From positions 310,001 through 374,000 of the forward strand of contig NZ_CP020951.1 of assembly GCF_000172795.2 (NCBI RefSeq): a stretch of DNA of 64,000 bases, in the 5' to 3' direction. Made by a program: the position numbers and the translations under genes. Under the pieces are notes generated by a model, which was given only the letters and a program-made list of their open reading frames with translations, had not been told where the DNA came from and did not search any database. Each line of letters starts with the position of its first letter. Within the stretch, counting starts at the first letter, position 1. This document shows positions 43,771-53,538 of the stretch, piece by piece. This stretch comes from Rhizobium sp. CIAT894 (GTDB taxonomy: Bacteria; Pseudomonadota; Alphaproteobacteria; Rhizobiales; Rhizobiaceae).

Positions 43771-45075
43771 TCAGACGCGGTAGTAGCGGTTCGCCCGGCG
43801 TTCGGCTTCCTTCATCGCATCCTCCGGCGACATCTGGCCGGTGACGGCGGCGGCATACATGTCGACCAGCACATAGTCGGCCATGGTCGCCGCCGAGGCA
43901 TAACCGAGCGGGCCGGCATAGCCGTTCGGGCGCAGCTTTTCCGAGGCGCGGGCATAGGGCGCGTGGACCGGATCGGCGGTCCAGATCGGGTTCTTGGCGA
44001 AGGCCTTGAGCGGTTGGCAGCAATAGGCGCTGGAGCCCTGAATCCAGGCGTTCATCTGGTCGGCTTCCATCATGAACTTGATGTAGGCCTTTGCCGCTTC
44101 CGGATATTTGCTGTGCTTGAACAGAAGCAGCGAGCTCGTCTGGCAAAGTTCCACGCTCTTGCCGACCGGCCCGATCGGGAAGTTCGTCGTGCGGATATCC
44201 CTAGCGATCTCGGCGAGCTTCGGGTCGTTCTTGGCGGTGTAATAGACCGAGACGCCGTTGGCGATCAGCGAGACCTGGCCGGCAAGGAAGGCGCGGTTGT
44301 TGTTGACGTCCTGCCAGCTTTCCGTGCCCGGAATGAAGGTCGCATAGAGCTCCTTGGCATAGTTGATCGACGCCAGCGTCTCCGGGCTGTTGATCGTGAC
44401 CTTGCCGCTCTCGTCGACCATCATGCCGTTATGGCTCCAGAGCAGCCAATGGGCGTAGTTGTTGCCGTCGCCAACCGCCTTGCCATGCGGGAAGCCGGCC
44501 GGCGTGCCCTTTGCCTTCATCGCCTTGCACAGCTCGAGGAAGCCTGCGGTATCGTTCGGGAATTCGTTGAAGCCGGCGGCCTTCACATGGCTGTCGCGAT
44601 AGACGACGGCATTGCCGATCGCCGTCAGCGGCATGGCGATGAAGGTGTCGCCGCGCGTGGCATATCCCTTCACGCCGTCGTACCAGCCCTCATACTTGTT
44701 GCCGAGATAGTTGCCGAGTTCGGTGAGATCGACCAGCTTGTCGGGATATTGATGCGCGTCGTCGAACCAGCACATGATGAGATCGGGACCGGAGCCGACA
44801 TTGGCGGCAACGGCTGCCTTCGGGCGGATGTCCTCCCAGCTTTCCTTGTCGATGCGGACTTCCACACCCGTGGCTTCCGTGAATTTCTTGGTGTTGGCAA
44901 GCCAGGCCTCTTCATCGCCCTTGACGAAGGGCGTCCAGCGCAGCAGGCGAAGGCTGGCGCCGCTTTCCGGCGTGTAGGTCGGTTCGGCCTGCGCCAGCGA
45001 TGGCTTGATGCCGAAGCCGGCGGCGCCGGCGACGGCAGCCGTTGCAGCAAGAAATTCACGTCTCTTGATCGTCAT
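43771..45075 (-). CDS. CUT1-type sugar ABC transporter substrate-binding protein with Tat-like signal
   Basis: A 434-residue extracellular solute-binding protein family 1 member. The N-terminus MTIKRREFLAATAAVAGAAGFG has twin arginines followed by FL and an uncharged stretch, so export by the Tat pathway is predicted. Binding-protein features include LIMCWFDDAHQYPDKLVDLTELG and the C-terminal AYIKFMMEADQMNAWIQGSSAYCC. The ATG at 45075 has AGGAGG 8 bases upstream. It delivers ligand to the permeases at 41786-43628; ATPase is at 45232. The upstream DenD-like gene suggests a tetronate or polyol-derived sugar (inference). Confidence 0.92.
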   Translation of the reverse strand: MTIKRREFLAATAAVAGAAGFGIKPSLAQAEPTYTPESGASLRLLRWTPFVKGDEEAWLANTKKFTEATGVEVRIDKESWEDIRPKAAVAANVGSGPDLIMCWFDDAHQYPDKLVDLTELGNYLGNKYEGWYDGVKGYATRGDTFIAMPLTAIGNAVVYRDSHVKAAGFNEFPNDTAGFLELCKAMKAKGTPAGFPHGKAVGDGNNYAHWLLWSHNGMMVDESGKVTINSPETLASINYAKELYATFIPGTESWQDVNNNRAFLAGQVSLIANGVSVYYTAKNDPKLAEIARDIRTTNFPIGPVGKSVELCQTSSLLLFKHSKYPEAAKAYIKFMMEADQMNAWIQGSSAYCCQPLKAFAKNPIWTADPVHAPYARASEKLRPNGYAGPLGYASAATMADYVLVDMYAAAVTGQMSPEDAMKEAERRANRYYRV

Positions 45076-45096
45076 GAGATTCCTCCTCATTGAAAC

Positions 45097-45130
45097 AGCG
45101 GGAGCAATTCTCCGGCGTCCGCCTCCCGCT
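45097..45130 (-). promoter_or_regulatory. Hairpin upstream of the CUT1 binding-protein gene
   Basis: AGCGGGAG (45097-45104) and CTCCCGCT (45123-45130) are perfect complements around an 18-base loop, 22 bp upstream of the start codon and between the ATPase and binding-protein genes. It may set the level of read-through or stabilise the 5' end of the processed binding-protein message. Confidence 0.45.
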
Positions 45131-45231
45131 TGGCGAACGTCGGTCTGGCATCCCCGGAGTGGAAGCTCCCACGGAATGCGTGCGCTCCGGCGGCTGGGAA
45201 GACTCCTCCCCTCCCGTGCCGTCGGATGGCG

Positions 45232-46299
45232 TCAGTCGGTCAACCTCTGCCCGCCTTCGGCATCGAAGAGATGGACGTGCGAAGCGTCGATCGCCACGCG
45301 GATCGCTTCGCCCGGGCGCGCATTGACACGCTCCCGGAACACGCAGCTGACCTCGCTGCCGCCGAGGCGAACGGTCAGATGGGTCTCATAGCCGGTCGGC
45401 TCGATCACCACGATTTCGGCCGGCACCCCATTGGCATCGAGCGAGATGTATTCGGGGCGCAGCCCGTAGACGAGATCGCGGCCGATCGCGCTCGCCGGCG
45501 GGTTGGCGACGGGCAGCCGGGTGCCGTTGGCGGCGACGAACTGGCGGGCGTCTTCCGGGTCGAGCCTGCCCTTGATCATGTTCATCGCCGGCGAGCCGAT
45601 GAAGCCGCCGACGAAGAGATTGGCCGGCTTGTCATAAAGCTCGAGCGGCGATCCGATCTGCTCGACGATGCCGTCATGCATGACGACGATCTTGTCGGCC
45701 ATGGTCATCGCCTCGATCTGGTCGTGGGTGACGTAGACAGTGGTTGTTTTCAGCCGCTGGTGCAGTTCCTTGATCTCGGCGCGCATGGCGACGCGCAGCT
45801 TGGCATCGAGGTTGGAGAGCGGTTCGTCGAACAGGAAAACTTCAGGATCGCGCACGATGGCGCGGCCCATGGCGACGCGCTGGCGCTGGCCGCCGGAAAG
45901 CTGGCGCGGATAGCGGTCGAGCAGCTTGTCGAGGCCGAGGATGCCGGCGGCATATTTCACCCGCTTTTCCGCTTCCGCCTTCGGCGCCTTGTTCAGCATG
46001 AGCGAAAAGCCCATGTTCTGCTCCACCGTCATATGCGGATAGAGTGCATAGTTCTGAAACACCATGGCGATGTCGCGGTCCTTCGGCGGCAGCGTGTTGA
46101 CCACGCGCCCGCCGATCTTGATCTCGCCGCCGGAAATGTTCTCGAGCCCGGCCAGCATCCGCAGCAGTGTGGATTTGCCGCAGCCCGACGGGCCGACGAG
46201 GATGACGAATTCCCCATCGGCAATGTCGATGTCCACCCCCTTGATGACAGGATGCACACCGAAGGACTTCCGCACATCTGCGAATTGAACGCCTGCCAT
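45232..46299 (-). CDS. CUT1-type sugar ABC transporter ATPase (UgpC/MsmK-like)
   Basis: A 355-residue ATPase with Walker [12 protein letters not shown]-loop [14 protein letters not shown], signature [15 protein letters not shown], Walker [14 protein letters not shown] and the switch His in VYVTHDQIEAMTMAD. A C-terminal TOBE regulatory part of about 120 residues follows (GLRPEYISLDANGVPAEIVVIEPTG). The ATG at 46299 has AGGAG 5 bases upstream. It provides energy for the CUT1 importer and sits between denD-like (142 bp upstream) and binding-protein genes. Confidence 0.94.
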   Translation of the reverse strand: MAGVQFADVRKSFGVHPVIKGVDIDIADGEFVILVGPSGCGKSTLLRMLAGLENISGGEIKIGGRVVNTLPPKDRDIAMVFQNYALYPHMTVEQNMGFSLMLNKAPKAEAEKRVKYAAGILGLDKLLDRYPRQLSGGQRQRVAMGRAIVRDPEVFLFDEPLSNLDAKLRVAMRAEIKELHQRLKTTTVYVTHDQIEAMTMADKIVVMHDGIVEQIGSPLELYDKPANLFVGGFIGSPAMNMIKGRLDPEDARQFVAANGTRLPVANPPASAIGRDLVYGLRPEYISLDANGVPAEIVVIEPTGYETHLTVRLGGSEVSCVFRERVNARPGEAIRVAIDASHVHLFDAEGGQRLTD

Positions 46300-46440
46300 A
46301 CTCACTCCTCCCAGAAATCGAGCGTTACATGCTTTAAGTATTCGTATTTCACTATGTCTTGCCGGCGGCTGTCATCTCTCCCAAGTCCTTCAGCCACCGC
46401 AATCCCGCATCTGTGGGGAGGGGCCTCCTCCGCCCTCGCC

Positions 46441-47433
46441 TTAATCTCCGCGGGACGCACCCGGAGCGTCTTCCGCGAGATAGACCTCGATGAGCTCGTC
46501 GACGCTTGTTTCGGCAGTAAAACCCAGCTCTGTCGCACGGTCCGGCGCAAAGGATTTCGGCCATCCGGCGACGATCCCTTCGATGACTTCGTCGCGGCGG
46601 CGGTCAATCAGCTCGACCGCCTCGGGGCCGGCAGCCCGGCGCAACGCGGCGATCTGGTCGGCAACGGTGGCGGCAACGCCGGGCATGGTGAGCGTGCGCC
46701 GCGCGCCCAGCGACGATGTCTCGAGCGTTGCGGCGTGGATCAGAAATTTGACGGCGGAACGCGGGCTTGCCAGCCAGTGTTTGACCGTTTCCTCAACGGG
46801 AAGAACAGCCCGTTGGCCGGCCAGCGGCTCCCGCAGGATTCCGGAAAAGAAGCCGGACGCGGCAGCATTCGGCGCACCCGGCCGGATGACGATGGTCGGC
46901 AATCGAATTCCCACGCCGTCGACGAAGCCGCGGCGCGAATAATCGGCCAGCAGAAGCTCGGATATCGCCTTCTGCACGCCGTAGCTGGTGAGCGGCGCCT
47001 GGACATAGTCGTCGGGGATCGGATCGGGAAACGGCGCGCCGTAGACCGCGATCGACGAGGAGAAGACGAGCCGGGGAACATAGGCTTGCCGGCTTCCCTC
47101 ATGACGGATCGCTTCCAGCAGCAATCGCGTGCCATCGAGATTGACCCGGTAGCCGAGTTCGAAATTGCGCTCGGCCTCGCCGGAAACGATCGCGGCAAGA
47201 TGGAAGATCACGTCGGCCCGGCGAGCCGCCAGGGCCTGCGCGGCATCGCCTTCGGAAATATCGGCCGCCAGCGCTTCGACCGAGGCAACGGCGCCTGATG
47301 GCACCGGTGGCGGCGCGATATCGACAAGCGTCATGCGGGTGATCGTTCGAGCGCCGAGGGAACCGCTGCGCGCCAAGCTGGCGGCGAGCTTCCGGCCGAT
47401 CATTCCGCCCGCCCCAATAATGAGAATATGCAT
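46441..47433 (-). CDS. NAD-dependent epimerase/dehydratase-family enzyme, D-erythronate dehydrogenase (DenD)-like
   Basis: A 330-residue extended SDR. The Rossmann motif is HILIIGAGGMIGRKLAASLA at the N-terminus, with the catalytic Tyr-x3-Lys in TSYGVQKAISELLLADYSRRG (YGVQK) and the conserved RLPTIVIRPG. The size and the extended substrate segment match the DenD group, which oxidises D-erythronate in tetronate catabolism; DenD-like identity is a family-level guess. GGGGGAAGAGG precedes the ATG at 47433. The gene lies 51 bp after the GntR regulator stop and before the sugar importer. Confidence 0.8.
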   Translation of the reverse strand: MHILIIGAGGMIGRKLAASLARSGSLGARTITRMTLVDIAPPPVPSGAVASVEALAADISEGDAAQALAARRADVIFHLAAIVSGEAERNFELGYRVNLDGTRLLLEAIRHEGSRQAYVPRLVFSSSIAVYGAPFPDPIPDDYVQAPLTSYGVQKAISELLLADYSRRGFVDGVGIRLPTIVIRPGAPNAAASGFFSGILREPLAGQRAVLPVEETVKHWLASPRSAVKFLIHAATLETSSLGARRTLTMPGVAATVADQIAALRRAAGPEAVELIDRRRDEVIEGIVAGWPKSFAPDRATELGFTAETSVDELIEVYLAEDAPGASRGD

Positions 47434-47484
47434 CCTCTTCCCCCTGTCTTCGATGTCGTGTCTCACCCGTTCTTCGCCTGCGAA

Positions 47485-48216
47485 CTAGGCGAGGAGCAGT
47501 TTGGTTGTCGTGTAAATGCGGGTTTCATGGATCGCGAAGGCCGCGCATGCGGCGTCCGGATCCCGCGTCTCCAGGCCGGCAAGGATCAGCCGGTGATCGG
47601 CGATGCTCGTGGCGATCGTGCCGGGCTGCGATACGACGCGCCGGCGATGGCTCAGAAGATAGGAATAAAGATCGGCGGCCATATCGGCGAGCACCGCATT
47701 GCCGCTGGACCGGTAGATGGCGGTGTGAAATTCCCGGTCGCAGATCAAGAAACGGACGGGATCGTCACAGGCGGCTTCCTGAGCCGCAATCGACTTGCGG
47801 AGATAATCAAGCGTCGACGCGTCCATCTTGACCGCGGCGGCCCTGACGACCTGCGCTTCGATCAAAAGCCGCGCCTCGTGAACATTGTCGAGGCTGTAGG
47901 CCGCAATGTCGCGATAGCGCGCCGCCTGAACAGCCAATTCGCCGACATCTTCAGATGCCACAACCGTGCGCGTTCCCTGGGCAACCGAGAGAATTCCATG
48001 GGTGGACAGGATGAGGATCGCGCCCCGGACGGTCTCGCGGCTGACCGAGAGCGCGGCAGCCAGCTCACGTTCGCTGGGCAGCGGATCGCCCGTCTTGAGG
48101 ATGCCGGTGGCGATGAAGGTCGCAATCTTCTGGACGACGAAGTCCTTCATCGACTTCTTCGGCGCTCCCCCAAGCGTCGCAACCTCTTCGAGCATGGCCC
48201 GCACATCCATCGCCAT
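47485..48216 (-). CDS. GntR/FadR-family transcriptional regulator
   Basis: A 243-residue regulator with a winged helix (GDPLPSERELAAALSVSRETVRGAILILSTHGILSVAQGTRTVV, about 42-85) and an all-helical FCD ligand domain (CDREFHTAIYRSSGNAVLADM). It is the first gene of the minus-strand set leading to denD-like and the CUT1 importer. The ATG at 48216 sits right after a large dyad whose 3' arm overlaps the GGGGGAGG ribosome site. An alternative ATG is at 48210. It likely controls the sugar-uptake operon and itself. Confidence 0.9.
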   Translation of the reverse strand: MAMDVRAMLEEVATLGGAPKKSMKDFVVQKIATFIATGILKTGDPLPSERELAAALSVSRETVRGAILILSTHGILSVAQGTRTVVASEDVGELAVQAARYRDIAAYSLDNVHEARLLIEAQVVRAAAVKMDASTLDYLRKSIAAQEAACDDPVRFLICDREFHTAIYRSSGNAVLADMAADLYSYLLSHRRRVVSQPGTIATSIADHRLILAGLETRDPDAACAAFAIHETRIYTTTKLLLA

Positions 48217-48222
48217 GCCCTC

Positions 48223-48269
48223 CCCCTGAGGTCTACTGGTCCGGTAAGTGGGCCAGTAGACCTCAGGGG
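48223..48269 (-). promoter_or_regulatory. Perfect 17-bp inverted repeat at the GntR translation start
   Basis: CCCCTGAGGTCTACTGG (48223-48239) and its exact complement (48253-48269) flank 13 bases. On the minus strand the second arm ends in CAGGGG, which is the first part of the GGGGGAGG ribosome site 6 bases before the start codon. It can be an operator for autoregulation or an RNA hairpin masking the ribosome site. Confidence 0.75.
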
Positions 48270-48410
48270 AAGAGGATTGTCAAACGCTTGATGTCGGCAA
48301 TCCACTCCGCCGGAATTGGGAGTGGTTTTGGGAAGGGCAAGACGGCACGCGGAGAAAGTTCATCCCGCCCAAACCAGCCGGCCACGGACAAGCTCTGCCG
48401 TTCGCGAAGC

Positions 48411-51056
48411 TCAACCCGCGCTTAAGACCTTGCCAAGCCGTTTGATTGCCTGCTCCAGCGGGCGCTGGCCATCGCTGTAATCCTGCCAGGCCGATGATTT
48501 CGACAGCAGCGCCGGCACGGTGCGGATGGTGAAGCGTTTCGGGTCGAGATCGGATTTGACCTGGGCCCAGGTGAGCGGCATCGAGACGGTGGCGCCCGGC
48601 CGGGCGCGGGGCGACAACGGCGCGACAGCCGTCGCCATCCGGTCATTGCGGAGATAGTCGAGGAAGATGCGGCCGTTCCGCAGGCTCTTGGTCATCTTGA
48701 TCAGATAGAGATCGGGATTGTCGCGCGCCATCTGCTGGCAGACGTCATGCGCGAAGCTCTTCGCCTGCGCCCAGGAAAGCGGCTTTCGTTTGTTGATCGC
48801 AAGCGGCGTGACGACGTGCAGGCCCTTGCCGCCTGTGGTCTTGCAGAAACTGACGAGACCCAGCGCGTCGAGACGGTCGCGCATTTCGCAGGCGGCGGCA
48901 ACGACGGTGGAGAACGGCACGTCGGGGCCGGGGTCGAGGTCGAAGACGAGCCGGCCCGGCACCTCCGGTCTATGCGGTTGGCAATTCCAGGGATGCAGCT
49001 CGACGGCGCCGATCTGCGCGACGGCGGCCAGGCCCTCGACCCGGTCGATCTGCAGATAGGGTTTCTTGTCGCCGAAGACCTTGACCAGTTCGAGAAGGTT
49101 CGAGGTGCCGGGCATTGCATGGCGCTGAAAGAACTGCTCGCCACCCAGCCCATCCGGCGCGCGGATGATCGAACAGGGGCGCCCCTCGATATGCGCGATC
49201 ATCCAGCCGCCGACGGCTTCATAATAGCGGGCGAGCTCCTCCTTGGTCACCGGTCTGCCGTCATTGGCATCCGGCCATAGCGGCTTGCCCGGACTGGAGA
49301 TCATCACGCCCATGACCTCGGCTTTGGCGCCCTTTCGGCGAGCGCGCCTCGCCTCCACCTCGGCCGCCGGCTCCGGCACGTCGGTCTCGGCAGGCTTCGC
49401 TGGGTGTTCGGCCTTGACCTCCTTGGCCGGCTTGTCCTCACGCAGTCCCTTGAAGGCCGCCTGGCGGACGATGCCGTCGGCGGTCCAGCCGGCGAACTCG
49501 ATTTCCGCCACCAGCTTGGGCTTCAGCCAGGTGACCTCGGCCTCCTTCTTCGGTGCGCCGATGCCGGTGAAGGGCGATTTCGCTGCCTCGAGCGCCTGCA
49601 GCTTCGGCAGCAGCATTTCCACTTTCTTCGCGCCATATCCCGTGCCGACGCGGCCGACATAGACGAAGTGGTCGCCGCGGTAGACGCCGACCAGCAGCGA
49701 TCGGAATTTGCCGTTGGTCTTGGCATAGGCGCCGATCACCACTTCGTGGCCGGCGCGGCATTTCGACTTCGCCCAGCTGTCGGTGCGGCCGGATTGATAG
49801 GGTGCATCGCCCTGTTTGGAGACGATGCCTTCCAGCGACAGTTTGCAGGCAGAGCGCAGGACCGCATCGCCGCCGGTCTCGAAATGCTCGACGAAACGGA
49901 TCCGAGGCTCATCGCCGGCCTCCGACAGCAGGCTTTGCAGCCGCGCCTTGCGCTCGACGACAGGCAGAGATCGCAGGTCCTCGTCCCCCTCATAAAGAAG
50001 ATCGAAGGCGAAATAGACGAGATCGCCGGTCCTGCCTTCCGAAATGGCGGCCTGCAGGGCGGCGAAATCCGGCACGCCATGGTCGTCGAGAGCGCAAATC
50101 TCACCGTCGATGATGGCGTCGGGCAGCGCCGATGCCGCCTCGGCGATCTCCGGATATTTGCCGGTCCAGTCGAGCCCCTTCCGGGTCTTCAGCGTCACCT
50201 CGCCCGCGAGTATGCGCATCTGGATACGGTAGCCGTCGAACTTGATCTCGTGGATCCAGCCCTCGCCGGACGGCGGCCGCTCCAGGGTCTGGCAAAGTTG
50301 TGGCGCGATGAAATCCGGGAGGTCGATCCTTGCCGCCGTTTTCGGCGTCCTGCCGGCCCGCCCCTCCGCCTTCCGTTCTTCGGCGGCCAGCCCGTGATTG
50401 CTGTCCCAGACGGCATCCGCCTTGATGTCGCCGCCCTTCATCATGAACGGCTTCGGCTTGCGGCCCTTGCCGGCGGCGATCGCCTCCATCGTCCGGCCGG
50501 AGGCGACGGAGGTGTCGTTTTCCTCCAGGACGGCTGCGCCATCCTCCTCGACCGAGAAGGCGTCGTGGTGCTTGATCAGCAGCCAGTTGGTTCGCTTGCC
50601 GCCGTCGCGGTCATTGCGCATGCGCACCAGCACGAAGCTGCCGTGCAGCCTCTCGCCTTCCAGGGTGAACTTGAAGTCGCCCTTGGCGAGCGCCTGCTGC
50701 GGGCTCTTCTTTCCCTCGGGCTCCCAATAGCCGCGGTCCCACAACATCACCGTGCCGCCGCCATACTGGCCCTTCGGGATCGTGCCTTCGAAGTCGCCAT
50801 AATCGAGCGGGTGATCTTCCACTTCGACGGCCAGCCGTTTGTCGTGCGGATCGAGCGATGGGCCTTTGGTCACGGCCCAGGATTTGAAGACGCCGTCGAG
50901 CTCGAGCCGCAGGTCGTAATGCAGCCGGGTGGCGTCATGTTTCTGGATGACGAAGCGGCGGCGGTTGCTGCGCGCGATCTGCTTCTCGCCGCTCGGCTCC
51001 GCCGTCTTTCGAAAATCGCGCTTCGATCGATATGTCGAGAGGTTGTCACTGGCCAT
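48411..51056 (-). CDS. ligD: DNA ligase D, three-domain NHEJ enzyme
   Basis: An 881-residue protein with the order phosphoesterase (about 30-190), ATP-dependent ligase (about 240-560) and polymerase (about 590-870), as in Pseudomonas LigD. The phosphoesterase has His40, His46, Asp48, Arg50 and His82 in the expected spacing and [12 protein letters not shown]. The ligase lysine is Lys272 in EIKFDGYR. The polymerase has the DLDPGPDV metal motif. It repairs double-strand breaks together with Ku, not present here. The start at 51056 ([15 protein letters not shown]) has GGGAA upstream; a frame start 60 bp earlier is unlikely. It is divergent from the SLC13 gene with 241 bp between. Confidence 0.95.
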   Translation of the reverse strand: MASDNLSTYRSKRDFRKTAEPSGEKQIARSNRRRFVIQKHDATRLHYDLRLELDGVFKSWAVTKGPSLDPHDKRLAVEVEDHPLDYGDFEGTIPKGQYGGGTVMLWDRGYWEPEGKKSPQQALAKGDFKFTLEGERLHGSFVLVRMRNDRDGGKRTNWLLIKHHDAFSVEEDGAAVLEENDTSVASGRTMEAIAAGKGRKPKPFMMKGGDIKADAVWDSNHGLAAEERKAEGRAGRTPKTAARIDLPDFIAPQLCQTLERPPSGEGWIHEIKFDGYRIQMRILAGEVTLKTRKGLDWTGKYPEIAEAASALPDAIIDGEICALDDHGVPDFAALQAAISEGRTGDLVYFAFDLLYEGDEDLRSLPVVERKARLQSLLSEAGDEPRIRFVEHFETGGDAVLRSACKLSLEGIVSKQGDAPYQSGRTDSWAKSKCRAGHEVVIGAYAKTNGKFRSLLVGVYRGDHFVYVGRVGTGYGAKKVEMLLPKLQALEAAKSPFTGIGAPKKEAEVTWLKPKLVAEIEFAGWTADGIVRQAAFKGLREDKPAKEVKAEHPAKPAETDVPEPAAEVEARRARRKGAKAEVMGVMISSPGKPLWPDANDGRPVTKEELARYYEAVGGWMIAHIEGRPCSIIRAPDGLGGEQFFQRHAMPGTSNLLELVKVFGDKKPYLQIDRVEGLAAVAQIGAVELHPWNCQPHRPEVPGRLVFDLDPGPDVPFSTVVAAACEMRDRLDALGLVSFCKTTGGKGLHVVTPLAINKRKPLSWAQAKSFAHDVCQQMARDNPDLYLIKMTKSLRNGRIFLDYLRNDRMATAVAPLSPRARPGATVSMPLTWAQVKSDLDPKRFTIRTVPALLSKSSAWQDYSDGQRPLEQAIKRLGKVLSAG

Positions 51057-51297
51057 GGTCGTTCCCGCAAGCCGCATCCAAAGCACGGAATGCCGGCCGG
51101 CGGCCGGAAGTTCCATGATGGCCTTCTCCAGCTCAAATATTGGCTACAACTGCGCCAAAGCCAGGCCCCGCCTTATCAAAAACGAGCCGAACCTCGATTG
51201 TCGGCGGCGGGAGGCGGCGAGGATCGATGAAAAATTCTCCGGCTCGCCGCATCGTTCTCACGTGTCAAACGTTAATTGCTACCACAGGGATGCAAAC

Positions 51298-53064
51298 ATG
51301 CGCGTTGATCAATGGCTCTCTCTTCTCGTCATCGCGCTGATGATGGGCGCCTTCGTATGGGGGCGCTATCGATATGATATCGTCGCCGTCAGCTCTCTGC
51401 TCGTGGCAGTCATCGTCGGCATCGTGCCTGCCAAAACCGCCTTTTCCGGTTTTGCCGATGACATTGTCATCATTGTCGGCAGCGCGCTCATCGTCAGTGC
51501 GGCAATCTCCCGGTCGGGGATCATGGATCTCACATTGCGCCGATTTTCTCCGGAAAGACGCGGGCCACGCATGCAGCTGATCATTCTGGTCGCCATCGTC
51601 GCCGCGCTCTCGGCTTTCGTCAAAAATATCGGCGCATTGGCGATCATGATTCCGGTTGCCGTGCAGATGGCGCGGAAATCCCGCGTGTCGCCGTCCATGT
51701 TCCTGATGCCGATGTCTTTCGCCTCTCTGCTTGGAGGGCTGATGACGCAGATCGGCACATCGCCGAATATCATCGTTTCCCGGGTGCGTGAGGAGATCAC
51801 CGGGCAGCCGTTCACAATGTTCGACTATACGCCTGTCGGCCTGACGCTCGCGGTCACAGGCGTCGTCTTCCTGGGGCTGTTCTACAAGCTGCTTCCCGAG
51901 AGATCGCGGGTGGAAACGTCGATGGACGAGGCGGTGGCGATCAAGAATTACACGACCGAAGCCAAGGTCGTCACGCCGTCGGCGGCGATCGGCCGGTCCG
52001 TCAGCTGGCTGCAGAAACCGGCCGGCGGCGATGCGATGGTGACCGCGATCATCGGCGGCAGCGGCCAGAGACGAACGCCTCTTCCCGACACCGTGATTAG
52101 GGATGGCGACCTTCTGATTATCGAGGGGGAGCAGAGCGCCCTCGACAAGATCGTCAGCGAAGCCAGGCTTCAATTGTCCGATCGTAAACACGAGCCCGAG
52201 ATGCGCCGGGACATCAGTTCCGTCGAAGCCATTGTCGGCGAACATTCCCGCCTGATCGGCGTCAGCGCCAAAGACGTCGCCCTCTTCCACAACACCGGCC
52301 TCAACCTTCTCGCCGTCAGCCGCCGGGACAGGCGCATCACCGAGCGTCTCGGCGAGATCAAGATCCGCAATGGCGACGTCGTGGTCTTGCAGGGCGACTT
52401 GCAGAAGCTGCCGGATCTTTTGCGCGAATGGGGTTGCCTGCCGCTGGTCGAACGGGATTTGAAGCTCGGCAATGCCCGCAACGGCATGATTCCCGTCATG
52501 ATCCTGCTGGCGACGATGGCGGCGACGGCCTTTGGCGGCATTCCCGTGGCGACGGCATTTTTCGCCGCCGCCTTTCTGATGGTGATGACCGGATCCATTC
52601 CGGTACGTGAGGTCTATCATCATCTCGATGCTCCCATCCTGATCATGCTGGCCGCTCTCATCCCGATCAGCGATTCGCTCCGAACCACCGGAACGACCGA
52701 GATCATCGCCGACCTCCTGTCGCGCACCGCCGAAATGCTGCCGCCATTCGGCGCCCTGGCTCTCATCCTGGTTGCGGCCATGGCCGTGACGCCGTTTTTG
52801 AACAATGCGGCGACCGTTCTGGTCATGGCGCCGATCGCCGCGACCTTTGCCGCCAAGCTGGGCTTTCGCCCCGATGCCTTTCTGATGGCGGTGGCCATAG
52901 GCGCCGGCTGTGATTTCCTCACGCCGATCGGCCACCAGTGCAACACGCTGGTGATGGGGCCGGGCGGATATCGATTTGGCGACTATGCGCGATTGGGCCT
53001 GCCGCTCTCGCTCATCGTCGTGCTGGTCAGCGTGCCGGCCCTGCTGGCCGTCTGGCCGATCTGA
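51298..53064 (+). CDS. SLC13/DASS-type anion transporter with two RCK_C (TrkA-C) domains
   Basis: A 588-residue membrane protein. The membrane part is split: about residues 5-200 and 400-588 carry hydrophobic segments, with two soluble TrkA-C/RCK_C domains between them (SAAIGRSVSWLQKPAGGDAMVTAIIGG and EHSRLIGVSAKDVALFHNTGLNLLAVSR). The motifs KNIGALAIMIPVAVQMARK and LNNAATVLVMAPIA are typical of the sodium/sulfate symporter family. It exchanges an anion such as sulfate, dicarboxylate or an arsenite-type substrate; the identity is open. AGGGATG-like ribosome site precedes the ATG. Confidence 0.88.
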   Translation: MRVDQWLSLLVIALMMGAFVWGRYRYDIVAVSSLLVAVIVGIVPAKTAFSGFADDIVIIVGSALIVSAAISRSGIMDLTLRRFSPERRGPRMQLIILVAIVAALSAFVKNIGALAIMIPVAVQMARKSRVSPSMFLMPMSFASLLGGLMTQIGTSPNIIVSRVREEITGQPFTMFDYTPVGLTLAVTGVVFLGLFYKLLPERSRVETSMDEAVAIKNYTTEAKVVTPSAAIGRSVSWLQKPAGGDAMVTAIIGGSGQRRTPLPDTVIRDGDLLIIEGEQSALDKIVSEARLQLSDRKHEPEMRRDISSVEAIVGEHSRLIGVSAKDVALFHNTGLNLLAVSRRDRRITERLGEIKIRNGDVVVLQGDLQKLPDLLREWGCLPLVERDLKLGNARNGMIPVMILLATMAATAFGGIPVATAFFAAAFLMVMTGSIPVREVYHHLDAPILIMLAALIPISDSLRTTGTTEIIADLLSRTAEMLPPFGALALILVAAMAVTPFLNNAATVLVMAPIAATFAAKLGFRPDAFLMAVAIGAGCDFLTPIGHQCNTLVMGPGGYRFGDYARLGLPLSLIVVLVSVPALLAVWPI

Positions 53065-53128
53065 GCTAGTGCATTCGGCCCACGCCGCGCGGCAATTCAG
53101 GCTGCGCCGATGGCGCAGCCTTGCAGTG

Positions 53129-53368
53129 TTACTTCCACTGCGTCGCGTCGGCGGCAGCGCAGCCCAAAGGCGGCAGGGAACCGGAAAAGGTGGTTTTCAG
53201 CTTGGCGCAGCCCCAGCTGTTGATCGGGCCGGGCATGGCATTGTTGAGGGTGATGCCGATTTCATCATAGGGGCTGTCGGTGTTGCTGACATAGCGATAC
53301 CAGCGGAAGCCGGTAAAGACGACGACGGCCAGAGCGACGACCAGCAGCAGGCGAAGCAATTTTCTCAT
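53129..53368 (-). CDS. Small membrane-anchored or secreted hypothetical protein
   Basis: A 79-residue protein with an N-terminal hydrophobic segment MRKLLRLLLVVALAVVVFTGFRWY after two basic residues, followed by about 55 periplasmic residues containing two Cys (SWGCAKLK, PPLGCAAADATQWK). The Cys may form a disulfide. AAAGGAAA lies upstream of the ATG. It appears conserved among rhizobia (recollection) with no known function. It is convergent with the SLC13 gene. Confidence 0.75.
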   Translation of the reverse strand: MRKLLRLLLVVALAVVVFTGFRWYRYVSNTDSPYDEIGITLNNAMPGPINSWGCAKLKTTFSGSLPPLGCAAADATQWK

Positions 53369-53538
53369 TATATTTCCTTTAAGTGCAGACGCTGCCGTTT
53401 AGCACTCCGATGTCGAAGCCGAAAGCTCCGGCCGGATCAGGACGCTGCGGCGTCTTTTGCGCGTCCTGAAAAGCTGAGCGTGCTGTGGTAGCAATCTGAA
53501 AAATACCGGGCGCAATCGATTCTTTGACGGGATCTGCA

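Noticed and set aside
45130..47298. A 722-codon plus-strand frame opposite the ATPase and DenD-like genes
   Set aside because: It covers several minus-strand genes and the gaps between them, with no domain or ribosome site.
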